Shown here: positions 1 through 6,930 of the stretch, piece after piece
How positions within the stretch are numbered: position 1 is the first letter of the stretch
Layout: the number at the start of each line of letters is the position of its first letter
Assembly (NCBI GenBank): GCA_036389375.1
Contig: DASVQA010000174.1
Location: 1 to 31,560 of the forward strand
DNA length: 31,560 nucleotides
Direction of reading: 5' to 3'
DNA from: QHXQ01 sp036389375
GTDB taxonomy: Bacteria; Acidobacteriota; Blastocatellia; Pyrinomonadales; Pyrinomonadaceae
Made by a program: the position numbers and the translations under genes
Notes under the pieces: generated by a model
What the model was told of the DNA's origin: nothing
Database searches by the model: none
The model's input: only the letters and a program-made list of their open reading frames with translations

Positions 1-1
1 C

Positions 2-226
2 AAGTTCCTGAGCGTCACCGCCGAAGGCTCGGACGGCAACACGGACGTACAGCTTCATGCTGTGCGCGCCATCAGCGAGCGCCCGGCCGATGAAGCCGTG
101 CCTATTCTCATCCGCATCGCCAGAACGCACGCCAACCAGCAGGTGCGCAAACAGGCCATCCGCCTGCTCGGTGAATCCGGCGACCCGCGCGCCATCGAGT
201 TCTTCCGCGAGGTGCTGACGAAGTAA
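2..226 (+). CDS. HEAT-repeat protein, C-terminal fragment
   Basis: The reading frame is open from the left edge and ends at TAA (224-226), leaving the last 74 residues. The peptide contains two helical-hairpin units typical of HEAT/PBS-lyase repeats: one around LHAVRAISERPADEAVPILI and one around VRKQAIRLLGESGDPRAIEF. These units carry the usual pattern of a small or hydrophobic residue, then Arg, then an Ala/Leu-rich helix, then Gly-Asp between helices. HEAT repeats form protein-binding solenoids, and in Acidobacteriota they often occur in secreted or membrane-anchored proteins with zinc-finger or peptidase partners. The N-terminus lies outside the window, so localisation and partner domains cannot be judged. 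The gene is followed by GC-rich inverted repeats. Confidence 0.75.
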   Translation, partial: KFLSVTAEGSDGNTDVQLHAVRAISERPADEAVPILIRIARTHANQQVRKQAIRLLGESGDPRAIEFFREVLTK

Positions 227-602
227 AGGCGCAAGCAACGAGCAACTGAATCACCCAGCCCGGCCGCCACAACTTCACCGCGAGGGCGCGCGTGGCGCGG
301 ACAAAAGCTGCGCTACAGCTAACCCGCGCCCGCGCGCCTCTCGCGGTGAACCATAATCACGCCGACAACCACTTTGGCGGGCGAAGCGCGAGGGCGCTTC
401 GCTTCAGTCTCCACCCGCCGCAGCAAAAACCTACCTAAAGAAAGAATCCGCTCGCACCGCCCGGCCCCCGCTCGTTGAGGAGAGCCGCGCGCATCGCCTG
501 TGTCTTGGCACTCTTGTCACTTGTGCAAGGGCCGCACCGGGTGGAACAGCAATTGTTAGACGTTATGAAGGCAGGGAAGTTTACATCAATAGGAGATTCA
601 TC
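227..602. other. Intergenic region with two GC-rich inverted repeats
   Basis: This 376-bp gap shows no convincing gene. About 48 bp after the upstream stop there is a long imperfect hairpin with arms 274-300 and 324-350. They match over nearly their whole length, apart from a one-base bulge on each side, around a 23-nt loop. A second, perfect 9-bp stem with a GAGG tetraloop lies at 381-402. Neither is followed by a T-run, so classic intrinsic termination is uncertain. AGGAG at 591-595 is the ribosome-binding site of the next gene. Confidence 0.6.
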
Positions 603-1016
603 GTGCTTAGCAGAAACATCGCCATCCTGTTAACGGTCATCATTCTATTTACCGCGTTCGGGCATAAGCCTGCGCGCGCGCAATCAGGCGGGCCGCGACA
701 GCCTGACGAACAAATCCGCGCGGCCGTTATGCGGCTCGGCGTGAGTGACAAGACCCGCGTTGAAGTCCGCCTGCGCGACAACAGCAAGTTGAAAGGTCAC
801 ATCAGCGCGGCGGACGCAGATTCCTTCAACATCACGGACACGAAAACCGGCACAACCAAAACCGTCGCCTACGCCGACGCCGCGCAGGTGCGAAAAACCG
901 GCGGCGGTCTCTCAACCCGCGCGTGGCTCATCATCGGCGCAGCCGCAACGGCGGCCATCATCGTCGGCGCGACCGTGATTAAACCCGTCTTATGCGACGG
1001 CGGCGCGGGCTGTTGA
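603..1016 (+). CDS. Small exported Sm-like-domain membrane protein
   Basis: The product has 137 residues and starts at GTG (603), with AGGAG at 591-595 seven bases upstream. Residues 1-26 form a signal peptide with a hydrophobic core and a probable cleavage site after ARA. Residues about 48-98 have the strand pattern of a bacterial Sm-like (LSm) fold: VEVRLRDNSKLKGHI, then SFNITDTKTG, then KTVAYADAAQVRK. Residues 105-127 form a transmembrane helix, followed by a short Cys/Gly-rich tail. In Hfq this fold binds RNA. In Acidobacteriota, exported proteins with the same core are frequent and of unknown role, so RNA binding should not be assumed for an envelope protein. It is monocistronic, with convergent neighbours downstream. 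The fold is assigned from the sequence pattern only. Confidence 0.7.
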   Translation: MLSRNIAILLTVIILFTAFGHKPARAQSGGPRQPDEQIRAAVMRLGVSDKTRVEVRLRDNSKLKGHISAADADSFNITDTKTGTTKTVAYADAAQVRKTGGGLSTRAWLIIGAAATAAIIVGATVIKPVLCDGGAGC

Positions 1017-1067
1017 TTGGCGCTCGCGCCGCCGTATCTGTTGAGCGCTGGATATTGCGGGAGACGC

Positions 1068-1760
1068 TCAGCCGACGAACTTGTAGCCGAGGCCGTGGAC
1101 GGTGAGGATGAATTGGGGGTAGTGGGGGTTGGGTTCGAGTTTTTGGCGGAGCCATGCGACGTGGACATCGACGGTGCGGGTGGAGGGCATGGCGTCGTAG
1201 CCCCAGACTTCGTTGAGCAGTTCGTCGCGGGAGATGGTTGCGCCGCGATGGGCGACGAGGTATTGGTGCAGATTGAATTCGCGGGCGGAGTGTTCGATGC
1301 GTTGCCCGTCGCTGACGACTTCGGCGCGGCGGAAGTCGGCGCGGACGGGGCCGAATTGATAGACTTCGGGTGTCGTCGCGGTGGTCGTGGCGGTAGGCGC
1401 GCGCCGGAGCAGGGCCTCGATGCGGGCGAGCAGTTCAAGCATCTCGAAGGGCTTGGTGACGTAATCGTCCGCGCCGATCTTGAGGCCGACGACTTTGTCC
1501 ACGACCTGTCCGCGCGCGGTGAGCATGATGACGGGCGTGGTGCTGCCTTGCTGGCGCAGATCGCGGCAGACATCGAAGCCGTTCTTGCGGGGCAGCATCA
1601 CGTCGAGGATAAGCAGATCGAACTGCTCGCCGACCGCGCGCCGGAGACCCACTTCGCCGTCCGTCGCCGTCTCGACCGTGTAGCCTTCGCTCTGCAACCG
1701 GTCGGTCAGCGTGAGCAATAGTCCCGGTTCATCTTCGACGAGCAGAATCCGTTGGCTCAT
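1068..1760 (-). CDS. OmpR/PhoB-family response regulator
   Basis: The product has 230 residues, with a receiver domain at about 1-120 and a winged-helix DNA-binding domain at about 135-230. The receiver shows the acidic pair E9-D10, phospho-acceptor D53 (in LILDVMLP), switch T81 and K103 (in TKPF). The C-terminal half shows the OmpR pattern: a REFNLHQYLV helix, ISRDELLNEVWGY, and the recognition region RTVDVHVAWLRQKLE ending in LTVHGLGYKF. It is a phosphorylation-controlled transcription factor. Its ATG overlaps the stop of the upstream sensor kinase gene by 4 bp (ATGA), so the two are translationally coupled and almost certainly cognate. Its target genes cannot be read from the sequence. Confidence 0.95.
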   Translation of the reverse strand: MSQRILLVEDEPGLLLTLTDRLQSEGYTVETATDGEVGLRRAVGEQFDLLILDVMLPRKNGFDVCRDLRQQGSTTPVIMLTARGQVVDKVVGLKIGADDYVTKPFEMLELLARIEALLRRAPTATTTATTPEVYQFGPVRADFRRAEVVSDGQRIEHSAREFNLHQYLVAHRGATISRDELLNEVWGYDAMPSTRTVDVHVAWLRQKLEPNPHYPQFILTVHGLGYKFVG

Positions 1761-3634
1761 AGCCCGTCACCATTGCCTTGCCCGTTCGTGTAGGCCGGCA
1801 GATGCAGGGTGAAGGCGCTGCCGCGTCCCGGCGCGCTCTCGACCGTGACGCGCCCGCCGTGCGCCTCGACGATGTCTTTGACCAGACTGAGACCAAGACC
1901 ATTGCCGTGTATCTGCGCGGCCCGCACGTCGCGCCCGCGATAGAACGGCTCGAAGATGTGCGGCAACTCGGCCGCGTCAATGCCCAGACCGTGATCCGCT
2001 ACTTTGATCTGCACTTCGCGGCCGCGTGCGCCCGCCGTAGCGTGCGCCGTCACGCCGATCCATGATCCGCCGCCGCCGTACTTGAGCGCGTTGCTTAAAA
2101 GGTTTTGCAGCGCGCGGCGCAGGGCCGGTTCGTCCGCGAGCACGGGCGGCAGTTGGGGCGCGACGTGGCGCTCGACGTGCGGCGCGGCGTCCTGTGCCGC
2201 CTGCCATGCGGCCAGCGTTTGCTCAAGCAGGCCGGCAACTTCGACGGGGCGCAGTTCAAGCATGCGTCGCCCGCGTTGCGCGCCCGCGAGTTCGAGCACC
2301 TGCTCGACCATGTCGGCGAGCCTGCGCCCTTCGCCGCGAATCAGTTGCCCGTAGCGGCGCACCTGTGTGCCTTCCGCGATAACACCGTCCGCCAGATTTT
2401 CGCCCGCCGAACAGATGACGGCGAGCGGCGTGCGCAGTTCGTGTGTGACGCCCGCGACGAACTCCATCTGCTGACGCGCCAGCCGCTGCGCGCGGTGCGT
2501 CGAGACGACGAGGAGCGCGACGCTGGCGGCAAGCAGCAGGAGCACGCCGAAGCTGACGGCGAGGCTGCGGCGGCGTGCACCCGCGACGGCCGCATCGAGC
2601 GAGCCGGCCGGGTGCGCGACGATCAACTCCCAGTCGCCGTCGTCTTCCGTGTTGAGCGCCACGCGCACAGGCTCGCCCGGGTTCGTCGGCTGCGCGCCGC
2701 CGCGCCGGAAGACTTTCACGCTGAACGTCTTCTCGCGCACGCCCAAGCCCGGCGGCGCACCGAGTTGCGGCGTGGCGGTCGGCAGAAACACGTCCATCTC
2801 GTCAAAGCGCACGGTGAAGAGGCCGGCGCGCGTATCGCCCGCGCCCTGCGTCGGCGTCTGCGGGGCGGATTGATAGATGATGCGCGGCGGCTCTGTGCGT
2901 GTGCGGATGGTCAGATTGTAGTCGAGTTGGTCGCCGCTGCTGGCGAAGTAGCGGCGCGCGAGCGTGGGCAACAGTTCGGTGCGGATGTAGTCGAGGTCGA
3001 GCACGGCAATGACGTGGCTGGCGGGGGCCAGCCACGTCTTGAGCATCAGCGGTTGCTCGCGCGCGGCGAGGTGCAGGAACGGCTCGGTCGTCAGCGCGGG
3101 CACGATAACGGCGGGCAGATCGCCCACGAGCGGCGGCAGCGGCGCGACCTGTTCGGGCAGCGGCAACGCTGACCCGGCCAGATACTTTTGCGTGAAGCGT
3201 TGGTGGAGCGCGGCGAACTCGGCGGGCCACGCGACGGGCTGAACGTCACCGGTCGCCGGGTCGAAGCGGAGCAGGCGCACGTCCTCGTCCGCCTCGTTGT
3301 GTTCGGCCAGATAGACGGCGCGCACCATGCGCGGGTAGGGCGCGCTCGCCTGCCAGTGGCGGTAGCGTTCGGCGAAGTCAGACCACGCATGCGCGCGCAC
3401 GATCCGCTCGTCCAACTGGAAGCCGAAATAGACGCGCCCGATCTCGCGGTCGAAATCCTGCGTGAAGCGCGCGGTCGAGGCGCGCAGGGTGCTCTGCATG
3501 CGTTCGCGCTCGCCCGTGCTGACCTGACCGAGCCAGCGATATTGCAGCGTCGCCAGCAGCGCGAGCAGCGCGACGAGCGCCGCCGCTAAGAGCAGCACGA
3601 ACGACGGCGCGCGCGTGGTGAATCGCCAACCCAC
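1757..3634 (-). CDS. Membrane sensor histidine kinase, partner of the OmpR-type regulator
   Basis: Using the GTG at 3634, the product has 625 residues. It has a transmembrane helix at about 10-30, a large extracytoplasmic sensor region at about 31-356, and a second helix at about 357-377. The kinase core follows: H-box with H398 (VTHELRTPLA), N-box around N515 (LQNLLSNALKYGG), G1 box DHGLG near 547, and G2 box GNGLGLSLV near 577. It autophosphorylates and passes phosphate to the regulator encoded immediately downstream, with which it overlaps by 4 bp. The frame stays open upstream to another GTG at 3739. The shorter start was chosen because it puts a short basic tail before the first helix, but neither start has a clear ribosome-binding site. 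The sensor domain was not assigned to a family. Confidence 0.92.
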   Translation of the reverse strand: MGWRFTTRAPSFVLLLAAALVALLALLATLQYRWLGQVSTGERERMQSTLRASTARFTQDFDREIGRVYFGFQLDERIVRAHAWSDFAERYRHWQASAPYPRMVRAVYLAEHNEADEDVRLLRFDPATGDVQPVAWPAEFAALHQRFTQKYLAGSALPLPEQVAPLPPLVGDLPAVIVPALTTEPFLHLAAREQPLMLKTWLAPASHVIAVLDLDYIRTELLPTLARRYFASSGDQLDYNLTIRTRTEPPRIIYQSAPQTPTQGAGDTRAGLFTVRFDEMDVFLPTATPQLGAPPGLGVREKTFSVKVFRRGGAQPTNPGEPVRVALNTEDDGDWELIVAHPAGSLDAAVAGARRRSLAVSFGVLLLLAASVALLVVSTHRAQRLARQQMEFVAGVTHELRTPLAVICSAGENLADGVIAEGTQVRRYGQLIRGEGRRLADMVEQVLELAGAQRGRRMLELRPVEVAGLLEQTLAAWQAAQDAAPHVERHVAPQLPPVLADEPALRRALQNLLSNALKYGGGGSWIGVTAHATAGARGREVQIKVADHGLGIDAAELPHIFEPFYRGRDVRAAQIHGNGLGLSLVKDIVEAHGGRVTVESAPGRGSAFTLHLPAYTNGQGNGDGL

Positions 3635-3682
3635 GTCCGGCAATTTAGCACAGCCCGTGTGCGTCGTGGTGTGGGCCCGCGC

Positions 3683-3700
3683 AGATTTTACATCCTTAAC
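3683..3700. repeat. 18-bp repeated element, copy 1
   Basis: The sequence AGATTTTACATCCTTAAC occurs here and again, identically and in the same orientation, at 6810-6827. Its AT-rich composition stands out in GC-rich DNA. It lies between the start of the sensor kinase gene (-) and the zinc-ribbon gene (+), so it could serve either strand. Its function is unknown. Confidence 0.5.
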
Positions 3701-3978
3701 ATCGCCACCCGTCGCTTCGCGTGTTGCCACCGGCCGCACAAAGTTTTTCTAGTCCGCCGCCGCCCCTGTGTGCTAATTTGTGGAGCGCGCTCCCCGACCC
3801 GCGCGCCGGCCTTTTGCGCCGCGTCCGCCGCGCGCCCGTCGGACGTTTCAACTACCGAACGCGGCCAGCGCCTCCGACCATAAAAGACACACGACGCGAT
3901 AGCCACACAGGTAACTTAATGGACTTGTCCGGTCGCCCCGTCGGGCGGCCGCCGAGGAAGAAAGGATGTACGCCGTTA

Positions 3979-4692
3979 ATGAATAAGAAGTGCCCCAATT
4001 GTGGTTTGATCAACTGGGAGACGGACGCCGAATGTAAGCGTTGTCATATGCCGTTCGGCGCGAACGCGCCCGTGCCGGCCGCCACGCCCGCGCCCGCAGC
4101 CTATGTGCCCGGTCAGTGGTCGTCGCCTTATGCGCCGCCGCCGCCGACCGCCTTCTACCCGACCAACGCTTACCCCGGCGCGATCATGGCCGAGGCGGGC
4201 GTGTGGCGACAGGAGTCCACGATCATCGCGGCGCTCAATCCGGCGCGCGAGGCGACGCTGCCCGCCGCGTGCGTCAAGTGCGGTGGCGCGGTCGAGGCGG
4301 CCGATTTCAAGAAAAAGTTTTACTGGCACAACCCCGCCTACTATCTGCTGCTCTTAGTCAACCTGCTCGTCTTCGCCATCGTCGCCATGATCGTGCGTAA
4401 GCGCGCGACCGTCTATATGGGCGTCTGCCCTGAGCATCGCGCGAAGCGGCGCAGGGCGATCACGCTCTCATGGGCGCTCGCCGGCATCGGCATATTGCTG
4501 TTCTTCGTCGGCGCGATCAACGAGATGCCCGCGCTGATGGGGCTGGGCGGCCTCAATATCATCGGCGCAGTCATCTACGCCGTCGTGACCGCGCACTTCA
4601 TCATCGTTAAGAAGATCGACGAGCGCTTTATCTGGCTCAAAGGCTTCGATGCCGGCTATCTCAACCAACTGCCGGACTGGCCCGGGCAGTAA
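3979..4692 (+). CDS. Zinc-ribbon membrane protein of unknown function
   Basis: Starting at ATG 3979, the product has 237 residues. It opens with a zinc ribbon (C5-x2-C8 ... C19-x2-C22), followed by a Pro/Ala/Tyr-rich linker at about 28-70. A second CxxC (ACVKCGG) lies before the membrane part, and a CPEH motif follows the first helix. There are three hydrophobic segments: YYLLLLVNLLVFAIVAMIV, a segment around WALAGIGILLFFVGAI, and IIGAVIYAVVTAHFIIV. The cytosolic zinc ribbon plus small membrane domain resembles uncharacterised acidobacterial proteins, and no function can be assigned. The start was chosen because the zinc ribbon begins there and AAAGGA lies at 3961-3966, although the spacing is long (12 nt). 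An in-frame ATG at 3919 is the alternative. The gene ends just before a strong bidirectional hairpin. Confidence 0.8.
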   Translation: MNKKCPNCGLINWETDAECKRCHMPFGANAPVPAATPAPAAYVPGQWSSPYAPPPPTAFYPTNAYPGAIMAEAGVWRQESTIIAALNPAREATLPAACVKCGGAVEAADFKKKFYWHNPAYYLLLLVNLLVFAIVAMIVRKRATVYMGVCPEHRAKRRRAITLSWALAGIGILLFFVGAINEMPALMGLGGLNIIGAVIYAVVTAHFIIVKKIDERFIWLKGFDAGYLNQLPDWPGQ

Positions 4693-4705
4693 GCGCGAGC
4701 AACAC

Positions 4706-4769
4706 ACGCCACAAAGAGCGACGGCGCGAGTAGCTTTATAACTACTCGCGCCGTCGCTCTTTGTGGCGT
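4706..4769. terminator. Perfect 28-bp inverted repeat between convergent genes
   Basis: Arms 4706-4733 and 4742-4769 are fully complementary over 28 bp around an 8-nt loop (CTTTATAA). The element sits 13 bp after the stop of the zinc-ribbon gene and 28 bp from the stop of the opposing secreted-protein gene, as expected for a shared bidirectional terminator. No long U-tract follows the stem on either strand, so it may act as a stable 3'-end stem or with other factors. The loop edge carries GAGTAGCT, also found in the hairpin at 10555-10612. Confidence 0.75.
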
Positions 4770-4797
4770 TCTGTCTGTGCCGGTTGCGGCGTCAGGC

Positions 4798-5181
4798 TTA
4801 CTGCTGTGCGCCGGCCGTGGCTGCGCCGCCGCTATTGCCGATGACGGCGTATGCGCCGCCCAGATTGATGCTGGTCAGCATGGCCGCGCTGCCGGCGTCG
4901 CCCGTCCGCGTCTTGTAATCGGGCGCGACCGAACCGGTGTTCTTGTGCGCTTCCAGTTGCGCGTTCGTCTTGACGACGAGCTTGCCGTTGCGCTTGATCG
5001 TCAGTTCGTTGGTCTGGTCGTCGAAGGACACTTTATAAGTGCCTTTCTTGAGCACCGTGCCGGCGACGCTCACCTCGTCGTCGAGGCGCACGTTTTTGCT
5101 CTTCACGTTGGCCAGCGCAGCGCCGCCCATCAGTGTGCAGAGTGCGAGCGCGATAGTGGTGCGAATTAGTCCGAGTTTCAT
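4798..5181 (-). CDS. Secreted beta-rich protein of unknown function
   Basis: The product has 127 residues and starts at ATG 5181, preceded by AAAGGGA eight bases upstream. Residues 1-24 are a clear Sec signal peptide with likely cleavage after ALA. The mature part is short and strand-rich: VRLDDEVSVAGTVLKKGTYK, then LTIKRNGKLVVKTNAQLE. It ends in a Gly/Ala-rich tail. The segment in which an LKKGTYKVSF strand is followed by a short basic strand recurs in small exported acidobacterial proteins. No enzymatic motif or cysteine is visible. It is convergent with the zinc-ribbon gene and shares the 28-bp hairpin with it. The function is unknown. Confidence 0.8.
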   Translation of the reverse strand: MKLGLIRTTIALALCTLMGGAALANVKSKNVRLDDEVSVAGTVLKKGTYKVSFDDQTNELTIKRNGKLVVKTNAQLEAHKNTGSVAPDYKTRTGDAGSAAMLTSINLGGAYAVIGNSGGAATAGAQQ

Positions 5182-5504
5182 CTTGCTATTCCCTTTCCGC
5201 CCCTGATCATTTGGGCGTGTCTCATGAGATTAAGTATGGGCGTTAAAATGCGTACCCGGTAAGCTAGACGAGCGCGCCGCACAAATAGTTGCCATTATGT
5301 GACCAACGCGCAGACATCGGTGACGAGCGGCCTTTAGCGGCGCAAGGGCCACGTCAACCGCCGTCTAATTCTGTAACTTGTGCGAAACTACCGGCAATAT
5401 GTGAAGGCGCGGCCGATTAGCCGGCGCAAGGGGCGCAAACCATGACGCCCGTTGGGGTGTATAATTTAAGTTATGCTTCTTCTTGTTTAATTGAGCCGTA
5501 AAGG
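5182..5504. other. Intergenic region containing the left cassette junction
   Basis: This 323-bp gap holds the upstream region of the secreted-protein gene (-) at its left end. At its right end are a TATAAT hexamer (5460-5465) and the motif GTTATGC (5470-5476), the proposed left recombination junction of the cassette-like island. Base composition changes from GC-rich to visibly AT-richer at about 5460. No gene or attI-like structure was recognised. Confidence 0.5.
5460..5465 (+). promoter_or_regulatory. Possible -10 element upstream of the GNAT gene
   Basis: A consensus TATAAT lies about 40 bp before the GNAT start and directly outside the proposed cassette junction. No good -35 is present at 16-18 bp. 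Such placement would resemble transcription of a cassette from a flanking promoter, but this is inference. Confidence 0.35.
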
Positions 5505-6142
5505 ATGATGGTGCGAAATCCCACTCTAAACATTCGGCGCGCACGGATCGAAGATGCCAATTTGCTGGCAGAATTGGGCGCGCAAACATTTGCCGAAACC
5601 TTCACTGAAGACAACACGCCTGAGGATATGGCGGCATATCTAGCGGCCTCATTTAACCTTGCCCAGTTGACAGCGGAATTGACCGACCCTTTATCCATCT
5701 TTTTCATTGCCGAAGTTGATGGTCAGGCGGCGGGCTACGCAAAAATTCATGCGGGTGACGCGTTAGACGGCATTGAAGGTCAAAAACCGATAGAATTGGT
5801 GCGCTTGTATGTTTCCCGAAAATGGCTTGGGCGTGGCGTCGGTCAGGCGTTGATGCAGCAATGCATCAACGAAGCGCGCGCGCTAGGATTTCAAACCATC
5901 TGGCTCGGAGTATGGGAACGCAACGACCGCGCACTGGCATTTTATCGGAAGTGGAATTTCCACGAAGTTGGAGAGCATATCTTTCAACTTGGCTCTGACC
6001 CGCAACGCGATATTTTGATGCAGCGAGCTATCTAACCGGTGGTGAAGCATAACAACTCATTCAATCGGAGCGGAATCTGCTTGGCTGTTATCGCCAACTT
6101 GGATGCCCTTCGACGTTGTTTCCCCGTCGGTTGCTTCCGGCG
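5471..6142 (+). mobile_element. Integron-type gene cassette 1 (GNAT cassette)
   Basis: The proposed cassette runs from TTATGC (5471-5476, preceded by G at 5470) to the G of GTTAGGC (6142). Its left end, read with the terminal G as GTTATGC, is the exact reverse complement of GCATAAC (6047-6053), which opens the attC-like site at its right end. That match is expected when a circular cassette is opened at its G/TT point. It contains one small gene that nearly fills it, with a 34-bp leader, and its base composition is AT-richer than its surroundings. No integrase gene is present in the window. Confidence 0.65.
5505..6035 (+). CDS. GNAT family N-acetyltransferase (PaiA-like)
   Basis: The product has 176 residues. 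The N-terminal half (IRRARIEDANLLAELGAQTF, then ETFTEDNTPEDMAAYL) resembles PaiA-type spermidine/polyamine N-acetyltransferases. The acetyl-CoA-binding motif A is LVRLYVSRKWLGRGVGQALM (about residues 98-117), followed by IWLGVWERNDRALAFYRKWNF, the usual motif B with Asn and Tyr. It would transfer acetyl from acetyl-CoA to an amine; the substrate is not identifiable. ATG 5505 is very close to its Shine-Dalgarno-like AAAGG, so ATG 5508 or GTG 5511 may be the true start. Lower GC and codon use unlike the neighbours, plus the attC-like site just downstream, suggest horizontal acquisition as a gene cassette. Confidence 0.9.
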   Translation: MMVRNPTLNIRRARIEDANLLAELGAQTFAETFTEDNTPEDMAAYLAASFNLAQLTAELTDPLSIFFIAEVDGQAAGYAKIHAGDALDGIEGQKPIELVRLYVSRKWLGRGVGQALMQQCINEARALGFQTIWLGVWERNDRALAFYRKWNFHEVGEHIFQLGSDPQRDILMQRAI

Positions 6143-6148
6143 TTAGGC
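6047..6148 (+). other. attC-like recombination site
   Basis: The site opens with GCATAAC (6047-6053; R'') and closes with GTTAGGC (6142-6148; R', matching GTTRRRY). Inside, CAATCG (6062-6067) pairs with CGGTTG (6128-6133) with one G-T, in the places expected for the L''/L' boxes. The text after R'' (AACTCATTCAA) resembles known attC sites. Total length, about 102 bp, is within the attC range. In the excised circle, R' would be GTTATGC, perfectly complementary to R''. Confidence 0.65.
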
Positions 6149-6159
6149 TGCGACTGGAC

Positions 6160-6621
6160 ATGACGAGTAAAAAGAAATTTATGATTCGCATGTCGGGCAT
6201 TTTGTTAGCGGTTATTTTCGCGGTTATCAGCCTGTTTCATTTATATTGGGCGACGGGCGGAACATTCGGCAGCCGGGTTGTTGTGCCGACCGTGGCCGTG
6301 CCGAGCCGGGGCCAAATGCGAGTTTTTAAGCCGTCCGTCGGCGGCACGGTGTTGGTAGCCGGCGCGTTCTTATTGGCGCTGGCTGTCATTCTCGGTCAAC
6401 TCAGATTTTTAGGCGCGTACGTGCCACACCGGATTTTCCGTTGGGGCACTTGGGCAATTGCACTCCTCTTTTTGCTCCGGGCCATCGGCGAGTTCAGGCT
6501 GGTTGGCTTCTTCAAGCAGGTGCGCGACACGCCGTTTGCTCATTGGGATACATGGCTGTTCTCTCCTTTATGTCTGTTCATTGCTATCATCGCTTTTGTA
6601 CTTGCTTACACCGAAGCCTGA
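6160..6621 (+). CDS. DUF3995 family membrane protein
   Basis: Starting at ATG 6160, the product has 153 residues with four hydrophobic segments: ILLAVIFAVISLFHLYW, GTVLVAGAFLLALAVILGQL, TWAIALLFLLRAIGEF and LFSPLCLFIAIIAFVLAY. The HLYWATGG motif after the first helix, a following VPTV/P-rich loop, and the LRAIGEFRLVGFF segment are characteristic of DUF3995, an uncharacterised small membrane family that I recall being common in mobile gene cassettes. The frame is open upstream to 6103, but that stretch is attC-like DNA. ATG 6160 lies 12 bp inside the proposed cassette boundary and directly precedes the basic MTSKKK tail. No clear ribosome-binding site is seen. The function is unknown. Confidence 0.85.
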   Translation: MTSKKKFMIRMSGILLAVIFAVISLFHLYWATGGTFGSRVVVPTVAVPSRGQMRVFKPSVGGTVLVAGAFLLALAVILGQLRFLGAYVPHRIFRWGTWAIALLFLLRAIGEFRLVGFFKQVRDTPFAHWDTWLFSPLCLFIAIIAFVLAYTEA

Positions 6622-6676
6622 TCAGTCAGCCGCCACGTCGCAGCCGAGCGACTCATTCAACCTGACGCCATTAGCC
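6616..6676 (+). other. Decayed attC-like site after the DUF3995 gene
   Basis: GCCTGAT (6616-6622), overlapping the stop codon, and ATTAGCC (6670-6676) could be R'' and R'. GTCAG (6625-6629) pairs with CTGAC (6662-6666) as inner boxes, giving a 61-bp site. GCCTGA differs by one base from the complement of the cassette's left end (TTAGGC, 6143-6148), and the cleaved G of GTTRRRY is A here. A GCCTAA at 6674-6679, exactly complementary to that left end, is an alternative R'' with no visible right end. Confidence 0.35.
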
Positions 6677-6930
6677 TAAAGCCCGTCGCTCGTCTGACTG
6701 CGCCGGTCACTGACTAGGCTCAGGCTCATTGCGCGCGGCACGGCGCGCTCAATCCTGCCCGGCCACCGCATCAAGAACTACAACCCACCCACAGCTTTCC
6801 AGCCGGACAAGATTTTACATCCTTAACAAACTCTTTGCGTGGGCTTAACCACGCCGGGCCGCGTTCGGGCGATGATGCACGCGTGTTCGGCAGTCGTTAA
6901 ATCAGTATTGAAGAGAGGGAGAACGTAATC
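6622..6930. other. Intergenic region between cassette island and exported-protein operon
   Basis: This 309-bp gap contains the decayed attC-like site, a small GC hairpin (GCGCGC at 6731-6736 and 6743-6748), the second copy of the 18-bp element, and a purine-rich ribosome-binding site (GAGAGGGAGAA) just before ATG 6931. No gene was recognised. Confidence 0.55.
6810..6827. repeat. 18-bp repeated element, copy 2
   Basis: This is identical to 3683-3700 (AGATTTTACATCCTTAAC) and in the same orientation. It lies about 104 bp upstream of the exported LolA-like gene and could be part of its promoter region, but no clear -35/-10 pair was found in either orientation. Confidence 0.5.

Noticed and set aside
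550..580. GTTAGAC and GTTATGA near the Sm-like gene, resembling cassette junctions
   Set aside because: No matching RYYYAAC partner or attC-like fold is present on either side; a chance match to a short degenerate motif.
1017..1721. Long + strand ORF opposite the OmpR-type regulator
   Set aside because: It is the complement of a gene with full receiver and DNA-binding motifs. Its peptide has no motif and follows the GC-rich codon mirror.
2105..3172. 355-residue + strand ORF inside the sensor kinase
   Set aside because: Shadow of the kinase reading frame; composition is Arg/Ala-rich without domains.
6843..6902. GCTTAAC ... GTTAAAT pair resembling attC core sites
   Set aside because: The two boxes are not complementary to each other and the inner sequence forms no convincing second pair, so it was not called an attC site.
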